From the NCBI GenBank assembly GCA_023451375.1, contig JAEXZS010000085.1, positions 1 to 64,000 on the forward strand: a stretch of DNA of 64,000 nucleotides, written 5' to 3'. Within the stretch, counting starts at the first letter, position 1. Each line of letters begins with the position of its first letter. Both the position numbers and the translations under genes were made by a program. The DNA is from Pseudomonadota bacterium. GTDB lineage: Bacteria > Pseudomonadota > Alphaproteobacteria > Caulobacterales > Caulobacteraceae. The notes beneath the pieces are model-generated. The model had not been told where the DNA came from. It made no database searches and saw nothing but the letters and a program-made list of their open reading frames with translations. Positions 46,700 to 53,001 of the stretch are shown here, in pieces.

Positions 46700-47206
46700 A
46701 TGTCCATCCGTCCGATCATCCTGCTGGGCGCCTTCGCCGCCTCCCTAGCCGCATGCGCCCCGACGCCCGGACCGTACGGGACCGTCCAGCCGGCCGCCTT
46801 CCGAGCCGACGACTTCGCCTGGTCTCAGAAGGCCGGACAAGGCGGGATCGAAGGTCGGGTGGCGTTCACCCAGGACGGCAAGAGCTATGCCTGCGTCGGC
46901 TCCGCGGGCCTGACGCCCGACACCCCCTACACCCGCGCTCGCTTCCGCACCCTGTACGGCTCCACCGAGCGGGCGGTCGTTCCGGCCGCCGTGGTCCGCG
47001 CCCGCGACGTGGGCGAGGCCGGGGCCGACTATCGCGCCTATGTTCGGTCGGAGACCTGCGACGGCGGGCGGTTCAGCTTCTCCGACCTTCCCGACGGCGG
47101 CTGGTTCCTCATCGTGCCCGTGCGCGCCCAGGGCGACGAGGGGCCGATGGTGCTGATGCGGCATGTGACCACGCGCGGCGGGCGGGTGGTTTCCGTCACA
47201 CTCTGA
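46700..47206 (+). CDS. Small predicted lipoprotein
   Basis: A 168-residue protein with a lipoprotein signal (MSIRPIILLGAFAASLAAC) and a ribosome-binding site GGAGGAAGCC before the ATG at 46700. The body contains GGIEGRVAFTQDGKSYACVG and FSFSDLPDGGWFLIVPVRAQ, suggestive of a carboxypeptidase-regulatory-like beta-sandwich. I do not recognise a specific family. Divergent from the threonine ammonia-lyase gene. Confidence 0.7.
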   Translation: MSIRPIILLGAFAASLAACAPTPGPYGTVQPAAFRADDFAWSQKAGQGGIEGRVAFTQDGKSYACVGSAGLTPDTPYTRARFRTLYGSTERAVVPAAVVRARDVGEAGADYRAYVRSETCDGGRFSFSDLPDGGWFLIVPVRAQGDEGPMVLMRHVTTRGGRVVSVTL

Positions 47207-47257
47207 CGCCTCGTCCCACAAAGAGACCCCGGTAACGCGGATCGCCATCTTCTCGCC

Positions 47258-47306
47258 GAAAGCCCCCGGCGAGATCGCCGGCTCGTAGTTCGGTGGGGAG
47301 GCTTTC
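47258..47306 (+). promoter_or_regulatory. Leader hairpin enclosing the ribosome-binding site of a small membrane-protein gene
   Basis: GAAAGCC (47258-47264) pairs with GGCTTTC (47300-47306), reinforced by CCC with GGG, and an inner CCGGCG-AGAT-CGCCGG stem. The GGGGAGG ribosome-binding site lies inside the outer stem and the TTG start follows it directly, so translation should depend on opening the stem. Confidence 0.5.
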
Positions 47307-47498
47307 TTGTCCCAGCACAACATCTCGGGGTCCGAGGCTTTCCGCCGCGGCCCGTCCGTCATCATCCGCCAGTACCGCCCCGGAGGCATGCGCCGGCGGC
47401 GCGCCCGTTCCGGCCTGGCGTTCGTCGCCGGCGCGATCGTCATGCTCCTGCTGGGCCTGGGCGCCGTCGCCGCCTACGGCTCCAGCCTGGCCGGCTGA
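47307..47498 (+). CDS. Small single-pass membrane protein
   Basis: A 63-residue protein with an Arg-rich N-terminal half (RPGGMRRRRARSG) and one hydrophobic helix (LAFVAGAIVMLLLGLGAVAA, about residues 37-56). Third codon positions are almost all G or C, which supports coding. The start is a TTG preceded by GGGGAGG six bases upstream; no ATG is available in the leader. It is followed by two hairpins, the second a terminator. Function unknown. The positive N-terminus places it with the N-terminus in the cytoplasm. Confidence 0.65.
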   Translation: MSQHNISGSEAFRRGPSVIIRQYRPGGMRRRRARSGLAFVAGAIVMLLLGLGAVAAYGSSLAG

Positions 47499-47534
47499 GC
47501 GGGAACCTTCGCCCTATCCATGCGTATGAACGGC

Positions 47535-47555
47535 CGGCGCTCCGCTGGAGCGCCG
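47535..47555 (+). other. Hairpin downstream of the small membrane-protein gene
   Basis: CGGCGCTCC-GCT-GGAGCGCCG, perfect 9-bp stem with a 3-base loop, just before the terminator hairpin. Confidence 0.5.
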
Positions 47556-47557
47556 CG

Positions 47558-47594
47558 ACGGCCCGCCTGAGTCCCGATTTGGCAGGCGGGCCGT
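47558..47594. terminator. Terminator between the small membrane-protein gene and a GNAT gene
   Basis: ACGGCCCGCCTG (47558-47569) pairs perfectly with CAGGCGGGCCGT (47583-47594), 13-base loop, followed by TTCTCTT on the plus strand. Probably serves both convergent genes. Confidence 0.75.
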
Positions 47595-47600
47595 TTCTCT

Positions 47601-48134
47601 TCAGACCATCCAGACCATCATCCGGGTGTCGGCCTCGGCCCGGCGGGCTTGGCTCCATGCGCGGCGCGTCTCGCCGGTGTAAAGGAAACCCGCCTTCTCC
47701 AGCACGCGGCCCGAAGCCGGATTGTCGGCGAAGTGCCCCGCCACCAGGGCGCGCCGGCGCCACTTGCGGCTGGCCCAGACCAGGGCGCCTTCCAGGGCTT
47801 CGGTGGCGAAGCCCCGGCCCCAGAACTCGCGCCCGATCCAATACCCCGTCTCCGGCACGGGGTCTTCGCCCTCGAACAGGCCGATGACGCCGACCGGCCC
47901 CCGGTCCTCGTGCTCAATGACAAAGGTGTTGGCGCGCGCGGGGTCCTGCGCCGCCACCTGCAGCACGAAGTCGTCGGCGTCCTCGATCCGGAACGGGTGG
48001 GGCATGCGCTTGGTCATGCGCGCAATGTCCAGATCGTTCGCCAGGGCGGCGATGCGCGGCGCGTCCTGCGGAGCGGGCGCGCGCAGCAGCAGGCGCCGCG
48101 TCTCGAGAACGGGAGAGGTTTCAATGACGCACAT
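47601..48134 (-). CDS. GNAT family N-acetyltransferase (RimJ/RimL-like)
   Basis: A 177-residue acetyltransferase: LETRRLLLRAPAPQDAPRIA at the start and GYWIGREFWGRGFATEALEG for acetyl-CoA, then NPASGRVLEKAGFLYTGE, the pattern of ribosomal-protein N-acetyltransferase-like enzymes. The ATG at 48134 gives the normal N-terminus; the frame is open upstream through the terminator of rpmA. It lies downstream of rplU-rpmA on the same strand but is separated by a terminator. Confidence 0.85.
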   Translation of the reverse strand: MCVIETSPVLETRRLLLRAPAPQDAPRIAALANDLDIARMTKRMPHPFRIEDADDFVLQVAAQDPARANTFVIEHEDRGPVGVIGLFEGEDPVPETGYWIGREFWGRGFATEALEGALVWASRKWRRRALVAGHFADNPASGRVLEKAGFLYTGETRRAWSQARRAEADTRMMVWMV

Positions 48135-48203
48135 TGTAGTCGCCTCACTCTTCGCGCCGCCTCCTTGGAGGGCTCGGACGGCTTCGAGGCGGGGAAACGC
48201 AAA

Positions 48204-48231
48204 CGGGGAGCCTGGTGATCCAGACTCCCCG
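48204..48231 (-). terminator. Terminator of the rplU-rpmA operon
   Basis: CGGGGAGcCTGG-TGAT-CCAGaCTCCCCG, near-perfect stem with a TGAT loop, 68 bp beyond the rpmA stop; on the minus strand it is followed by TTTGCGTTT. Confidence 0.75.
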
Positions 48232-48298
48232 CGGAATATTTCCCTGGTCCGGATCGGCTGCTGGAGGAGCAACGCGATCCGGAGAGTTCCAGACTGCG

Positions 48299-48586
48299 TT
48301 ACTCGGCGGCCATCGCCTGAGCGGCGTCGTCGTTGGCCGCGAGAATCGACACGTAACAACGGCCGCCACGCTTGGTGGTGAATTTCACGGCGCCGTTGGT
48401 GAGGGCGAACAGGGTGTGGTCGCGGCCCATGCCGATGTTCTCACCCGGGTGGAAGGTGGTGCCGCGCTGACGCACGATGATATTGCCGGCCAGCACGCGC
48501 TCGCCGCCGAACTTCTTCACGCCGAGGCGCTTCGACTCGGAGTCGCGACCGTTGCGCGACGAACCGCCGGATTTCTTGTGAGCCAT
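48299..48586 (-). CDS. rpmA: 50S ribosomal protein L27
   Basis: Protein of the large subunit near the peptidyl-transferase centre, 95 residues. MAHKKSGGSSRNGRDSESKR at the N-terminus and GGERVLAGNIIVRQRGTTFH are diagnostic. It follows rplU after 102 bp that contain a nested hairpin. Confidence 0.98.
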   Translation of the reverse strand: MAHKKSGGSSRNGRDSESKRLGVKKFGGERVLAGNIIVRQRGTTFHPGENIGMGRDHTLFALTNGAVKFTTKRGGRCYVSILAANDDAAQAMAAE

Positions 48587-48609
48587 CGTATCGCTCCGCT
48601 CTTTCCTAA

Positions 48610-48644
48610 GCGTCCTACCGGCCGTTCGGCCTGCTTGAGGACGC
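48610..48644 (-). other. Nested hairpin between rplU and rpmA
   Basis: Outer arms GCGTCCT / AGGACGC enclose an inner GGCCG-TT-CGGCC hairpin. It lies within the rplU-rpmA transcript, 24 bp before the rpmA start, and may adjust the ratio of the two proteins. Confidence 0.45.
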
Positions 48645-48688
48645 CCCTTGCATCATATGGCGCCGGTGAGAGGCGCCGGTGAATGTCT

Positions 48689-49243
48689 TTAGGCTTCGTC
48701 GCCGGCCGCTTCGGCCTTCTTGGCGGGAGCCTTCTTGGCCGGGGCCTTCTTGGCGGGAGCCGAGCTCTCGACCACGGCGGCCTTGACGTCGGCGCCTTCG
48801 ACCTCGTTCACGACGGTCTCGGTCGAACCCAGCGCCGAGGCAGCGCCGCGCGTGGCGAGGCCGCGGGCCCGAAGGTTGATCTCGGCCTTGGTGATCAGCT
48901 CGACCTTGCCGTCCCACTTGGCGGTCTCGCCGGCGCCTTCGATGCCGGTGATGCGCAGGACCGATTCCATCTGGCGATGGCCGTTCGTGCGGCGATAGCC
49001 CTGGCGGCGGGTCTTCTTGAAGATCTTGACCTTCTCGCCCTTGCGGGTCTCGATCAGGGTCGCGCCGACGAAGGCGCCGTCGATCAGCGGGGCGCCCAGG
49101 GTCACGCCCTTGTCGCCGCCCAGCATCAGGACGCTGTCGAACTTCAGCTCCGAGCCGGCGTCGCCGTCGAGCTTTTCGACGACGATGGTGTCGCCCGGTT
49201 GGACCCGGTACTGCTTGCCGCCGGTCTTGATCACCGCGTACAT
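48689..49243 (-). CDS. rplU: 50S ribosomal protein L21 with Ala/Lys-rich C-terminal extension
   Basis: L21 of the large subunit, 184 residues against about 103 for E. coli. The core is MYAVIKTGGKQYRVQPGDTI through KIFKKTRRQGYRRTNGHRQM, after which the family's usual end is extended by about 80 residues, closing in repeated APAKK units (KKAPAKKAPAKKA). Such extensions occur in other alphaproteobacteria. First gene of rplU-rpmA; the leader is structured. Confidence 0.96.
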   Translation of the reverse strand: MYAVIKTGGKQYRVQPGDTIVVEKLDGDAGSELKFDSVLMLGGDKGVTLGAPLIDGAFVGATLIETRKGEKVKIFKKTRRQGYRRTNGHRQMESVLRITGIEGAGETAKWDGKVELITKAEINLRARGLATRGAASALGSTETVVNEVEGADVKAAVVESSAPAKKAPAKKAPAKKAEAAGDEA

Positions 49244-49265
49244 GTTGAAGCCTCAGCGCAAACGC

Positions 49266-49302
49266 AAAAAAGAGTGCGCCCGCCGGGTGACCCCCGCGGG
49301 CG
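49266..49302 (-). promoter_or_regulatory. Candidate attenuator hairpin in the rplU leader
   Basis: On the minus strand CGCCCGC...GCGGGCG (49302-49277) with an inner GGG-TCA-CCC stem is followed by CACTC and six T (49271-49266). It lies inside the leader of rplU, 23 bp before the start codon, with no minus-strand gene upstream that it could end. The five-base gap before the T run makes it a weaker terminator than the textbook form. Confidence 0.5.
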
Positions 49303-49313
49303 AAGAGCGGCGA

Positions 49314-49341
49314 CATATACGGAAGGCGGTCGCAGAGTCAA
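49314..49341 (-). promoter_or_regulatory. rplU-rpmA promoter
   Basis: TTGACT (49341-49336), 16 bp spacer, TATATG (49319-49314) on the minus strand. Transcription would start near 49307, so the leader is about 64 bases and begins directly at the attenuator-like hairpin. Confidence 0.65.
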
Positions 49342-49448
49342 CGCCGAACCCGGTCGAAAACAGCCTCCGTCGCGATTCGCGCCTTGGCCGACGCCATCCT
49401 CCGAGGCCGATATGGTCAAGCCGCGGTTGCTTCTGCACTAGCTTCCAA

Positions 49449-49967
49449 ATGCAGAAGCCTATGCCCGCAGGTTACCGCCGCCGCCTCTGGGACGATCTGA
49501 CCGGCGCCTCGACCCGCTGGCTACGAACAATTCTCCTCGCCGCCCTCGTGGCCAAGTTGGCGATGACGCTTGTCGGCGTGCTGGTCGAGCGGCTAGCGGG
49601 GCCGTCCAGTGGGGACGGCTTCAGCGGCGTCATCGACAATGTGTCGCCGGTCCTGGTGTTCGTTACTTTGGTCGCCGCGCCGCTGTTCGAGAGCCTGGGC
49701 GTCGTGGCCCTTGTCTGGTTCTTCAGCGGTCGGCTGAAATGTGCAGCCATGCCCACCGCCTTGGCCGTCGGGCTGCTGGCTGTTCCGCTTCATGGACTGA
49801 CGCTGGGGTCGGTCTCGGTCCTGCCCATGTTCACCCTGTTCGGCGCGGTCCAGCACCACTGGCGGGCGCGGGGCCAGGCCTGGAGCGGTTTCTGGATCAT
49901 CACCGCGGTCCATTTCCTGGCGAACGGCGTCAGCGTGCTCGTGGTCGCCTTCGCCCCCTCTGCATAA
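49449..49967 (+). CDS. Hypothetical membrane protein (possible degenerate CPBP-type)
   Basis: A 172-residue protein with about four hydrophobic helices: WLRTILLAALVAKLAMTLVG, VLVFVTLVAAPLFESLGVVA, PTALAVGLLAVPLHGLTLGS and a last one containing AVHFLANGVSVLVVAF. Position and order of AAPLFES and HFLANG recall motifs 1 and 3 of CPBP/CAAX-like membrane proteases, but the paired Glu and Arg of motif 1 are absent, so activity is doubtful. The ATG at 49449 gives a basic cytoplasmic N-terminus. Confidence 0.6.
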   Translation: MQKPMPAGYRRRLWDDLTGASTRWLRTILLAALVAKLAMTLVGVLVERLAGPSSGDGFSGVIDNVSPVLVFVTLVAAPLFESLGVVALVWFFSGRLKCAAMPTALAVGLLAVPLHGLTLGSVSVLPMFTLFGAVQHHWRARGQAWSGFWIITAVHFLANGVSVLVVAFAPSA

Positions 49968-50116
49968 TCTGGCGAGGCGATCCGCCGCGTTCAGAGCCCG
50001 GAAGCGGTCGGAGAAGGCAACGCGATTTGCCGCGTTCTCGGGGCGAGTTCGGCCAAGTCGGCCCCTGGATGTCGCTGCAGCGGTTCGCACGGCCGCGCAA
50101 TGGGCCCCAACGAAAA

Positions 50117-50138
50117 AGGCCCCGCCGAAGCGGGGCCT
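50117..50138 (-). terminator. Terminator of the tetR gene
   Basis: AGGCCCCGC-CGAA-GCGGGGCCT, perfect 9-bp stem; on the minus strand TTTTTCG follows. Placed 24 bp after the tetR stop. Confidence 0.88.
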
Positions 50139-50161
50139 AATTCATCTGGTGACGATCGGAT

Positions 50162-50803
50162 TCAGCGGGCGACGAGCGCGCCGGCCAGGATGACGTCGAT
50201 CTGCTTGGCGATGTGGTCCGACAGCGCCTGGGCGTCCCAGTTGTCGTAGGCCGCGCGGCGGTAGTTGGACAGGTAGGCGTCCCAGATCAGTTCGACCAGC
50301 AGCCGCAGGTCGGCGTCCTGGCTGATCTCGCCCTTGGCCACGGCGTCCTGCAGCAGGCTGCCGATCGCGAGCTGGAGCTTCTTGGTCGCCGTGCGCGCGC
50401 GCATCTCGGCGGCCAGCGGCTGGAACCAGGACCGGGCGACGATGGCCTGGAACAGGGGCAGGTGCTCCAGCGAGGAGTGGTACCCGGCGCTCAGCGCCCC
50501 CACGAGACGGTCCCGCACCGGCTCGTCCTTGGGCGCGCCGGCCTCAACCACTTCGGCCAGGCGGGTCATGTCCTCCGTCAGGACCGCCTCGAACAGTTCG
50601 GCCTTGTCCTGGAAGTTGGCGAAAACCGCGCCGGTCGACATGCCGGCGCCCTTGGCGATGTCGCGAATGGTGGCGGGTTCGTAGCCACGCTCGGCGAAAA
50701 GCGACCGGGCGGCTTCCAGCACCTTCTGCCGCGTGCGGATCTTGGCCGCCTGTCGGCGGTTCAAGCGGGGCTCGGAGGGGGCGACGAGGGGGGAATCGGT
50801 CAT
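50162..50803 (-). CDS. TetR family transcriptional regulator
   Basis: A 213-residue repressor. The helix-turn-helix is VLEAARSLFAERGYEPATIR and DIAKGAGMSTGAVFANFQDK (about residues 29-70); the C-terminal helices form the ligand domain, ending NWDAQALSDHIAKQIDVI. It lies downstream of a Kef-type antiporter on the same strand, with a cluster of interlocking palindromes between them. Ligand unknown. Confidence 0.88.
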   Translation of the reverse strand: MTDSPLVAPSEPRLNRRQAAKIRTRQKVLEAARSLFAERGYEPATIRDIAKGAGMSTGAVFANFQDKAELFEAVLTEDMTRLAEVVEAGAPKDEPVRDRLVGALSAGYHSSLEHLPLFQAIVARSWFQPLAAEMRARTATKKLQLAIGSLLQDAVAKGEISQDADLRLLVELIWDAYLSNYRRAAYDNWDAQALSDHIAKQIDVILAGALVAR

Positions 50804-50940
50804 GAAATCAGGCTTTTACTCTACGAAAAACTTCAACCCGGGGGATGATCAAAGTTGACTTAGGGTTGGGGGCCGGAAGCGACCCAAGGCAAGCGGGCCC
50901 TGCAATCTCCGCCAACGCGAATGAATACAGAAGGCAGCGC

Positions 50941-50985
50941 TTCCATCATGGAACCATGACAAAAATGGGTCATGGCTATGGTTCC
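50941..50985. promoter_or_regulatory. Interlocking palindromes between the antiporter and tetR genes
   Basis: Three overlapping symmetries: TTCCAT-C-ATGGAA (50941-50953), CCATGAC-N8-GTCATGG (50954-50975) and GGAACCAT...ATGGTTCC (50950-50985). They lie 138-182 bp upstream of the tetR start and overlap the antiporter stop. Could be a regulator site or an RNA hairpin. Confidence 0.4.
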
Positions 50986-52847
50986 TCCGGCAACTTCGTC
51001 TTCTCTGACGGGCCGCCGGAACGCTTTTGGTTAAGCTGGGTGTTTCTTAGGGCGCGGGTCGGGCGACCTCCGCGAGCCTCCGGCGCGGCCGCCTGGAAGG
51101 CCTGGCGGAAGCGATCGCGGCGTTCGTGGATCGAAGCCAGGACCAGCCCCATGGGCACCCCCAGGTCGACCAGGGTGTTCTCCGCCAGCTGCAGGCTGGC
51201 CTCGGTCGTTTCCGGCACGGCGTCGGTGACCCCCAGGGCGTAGAGGCGCGCGGCGTGCTGGTCGTCGCGCGCGCGCGCGATCAGGATCAGGTCGTCGCGC
51301 AACGGCCGGGCGACGCGCACCACCTCGTCCACCTTGGCCGGCGAATCCATGGTGACCACCAGGGCCCGGGTGGACATGACGCCGCACTTCACCAGCATCT
51401 CGGCCCGGCCGGCGTCGCCATAGAAGACGTCGAAGCCTTCGCGACGCCCCGCCGCCACGGCGACCGGATCGGTGTCGACGGCGATGAACGGCTGGCCGTG
51501 CTCGCGCAGCATCTCGCCGATCAGGCGGCCGACCCGGCCGAAGCCGACGATGACGGTCCCGCCCTCGCGCGGGTCGGGGATGGCCCTCTCGGCCTCGGAG
51601 GCAGCCTCGCCTTCGGGCGGTGTGGTCAGCTTCTGGCCGATGAGGGCCAGAAGGGGGATAGAGAAGATGCTGAGGGTGGCCGACAGGGTCACCGTCGCCG
51701 TGACGACGGGCGATGCGATCCCTTCGACCAGGCCGGTGGCGAAGACGACGAAGGCGAACTCCCCCGCCGGCGCCAGGACCAGGGCCGTCTCCAGCGCCGT
51801 GCGGCCGCCCAGCCCCCAAAGGCGCGCCAGGGTGAAGACGATGGCGGCCTTCACCACCGTGATGGCGATCGCCAGACCCACGACCCCCGTCGGATTGGCC
51901 GCGACCGCGTCCAGGTCCAGCCCCAGGCCGACGCCGACGAAGAAGACGCCGAGCAGCAGGCCCTTGAAGGGCTCGATCGCCACCTCGACCTCGCGCCGAA
52001 ATTCGGTCTCGGCCAGCAGCACCCCGGCGATCAAGGCGCCGATGCTCATCGACAGGCCGCTGGCCTGGGCGGCCAGGCCGGCGCCGATCACCACCAGCAG
52101 ACTGGCGGCGACGAACAGTTCGCCGCCCTGGTCGACCTTGCGGGCCTTGGCGACGGAGCGGAACATCGGTCGCAGCACCACGCGGCCCAGAAGCACCAGG
52201 GCGCCCAGGCCGATCGCGGCCGGCACTAGGGTGAGCAGGGCGCGCCCCAGGACCGCTGTGTCCAGCACGTCCCCGCCCTGGGCCAGCGCGGCCAGGACGG
52301 TGACGGTGATCAGAATGGGGGCCACGGACAGATCCTGGGCCAGCAGGACGGCGAAGGTGGACCGGCCGACCGCCCCCTTCAGCCGGCCCCGCTCGGCCAG
52401 CACCGGCATGACGACGGCGGTCGATGACAGGGCCAGCCCCATGCCCAGCACCGCCGCGCTGGCTAAGGTCTGGCCGGTCACCATGAACAGCCCCGCCAGA
52501 ACGACCGTACAGGCCGCGACCTGCATCAGCCCCAGCCCGAACACCAGCCGCCGCATCGCCCGCAGCCGTTCCCAGGAAAGCTCCAGCCCGATCATGAACA
52601 GCAGGAAGGCGACGCCAAGCTCGGAAAGCTGGCCCAGCTGGCCCGGGTCGCTGATCGTCGCCCACGAAAGCCAGGGCAGGGTGTCGGCGAACCGCGCCAG
52701 GCCGTCCGGCCCCAGCAGCACTCCGGCGGCGAGGAAGCCCAGGATTGGACTGATCTTGAGCCGGTTGACCAGGGGGACCATGACGCCTGCGGCCGCCAGG
52801 AAGACCACCAGGTCCTTGTAGTCGCCGCCGCCGTGTCCGTTGGTCAT
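50976..52847 (-). CDS. Monovalent cation:proton antiporter-2 family protein (KefB/KefC-like)
   Basis: A 623-residue membrane protein. The N-terminal half has about 12 hydrophobic helices of the CPA2 fold (KISPILGFLAAGVLLGPDGL, GVAFLLFMIGLELSWERLRA), and the C-terminal part (about residues 415-535) is a TrkA-N domain with GTVIVGFGRVGRLIGEML and DAGRAEMLVKCGV. It should exchange K+ or Na+ for protons, gated by nucleotide. The Kef glutathione-adduct control cannot be inferred. GAGGAGGGCGG precedes the ATG. Confidence 0.9.
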   Translation of the reverse strand: MTNGHGGGDYKDLVVFLAAAGVMVPLVNRLKISPILGFLAAGVLLGPDGLARFADTLPWLSWATISDPGQLGQLSELGVAFLLFMIGLELSWERLRAMRRLVFGLGLMQVAACTVVLAGLFMVTGQTLASAAVLGMGLALSSTAVVMPVLAERGRLKGAVGRSTFAVLLAQDLSVAPILITVTVLAALAQGGDVLDTAVLGRALLTLVPAAIGLGALVLLGRVVLRPMFRSVAKARKVDQGGELFVAASLLVVIGAGLAAQASGLSMSIGALIAGVLLAETEFRREVEVAIEPFKGLLLGVFFVGVGLGLDLDAVAANPTGVVGLAIAITVVKAAIVFTLARLWGLGGRTALETALVLAPAGEFAFVVFATGLVEGIASPVVTATVTLSATLSIFSIPLLALIGQKLTTPPEGEAASEAERAIPDPREGGTVIVGFGRVGRLIGEMLREHGQPFIAVDTDPVAVAAGRREGFDVFYGDAGRAEMLVKCGVMSTRALVVTMDSPAKVDEVVRVARPLRDDLILIARARDDQHAARLYALGVTDAVPETTEASLQLAENTLVDLGVPMGLVLASIHERRDRFRQAFQAAAPEARGGRPTRALRNTQLNQKRSGGPSEKTKLPEEP

Positions 52848-53001
52848 CCGCCCTCCTCGCCGATCGTAGCAGAGGGCGCCCCGCCCCGTCTGGCGATAGG
52901 GCGGTCGCTTTCATGAACTTTTTTTAAGACGACAGGTCCCGGCTCGGGTCTAGGGTCCGCCTCGCCCGACCGCATCTGGGCCGGGATCGAGGATGAGACG
53001 T

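Noticed and set aside
49449..49967. Functional CAAX/CPBP protease
   Set aside because: The Glu-Glu and Arg of motif 1 are missing, so it is annotated only as a membrane protein.
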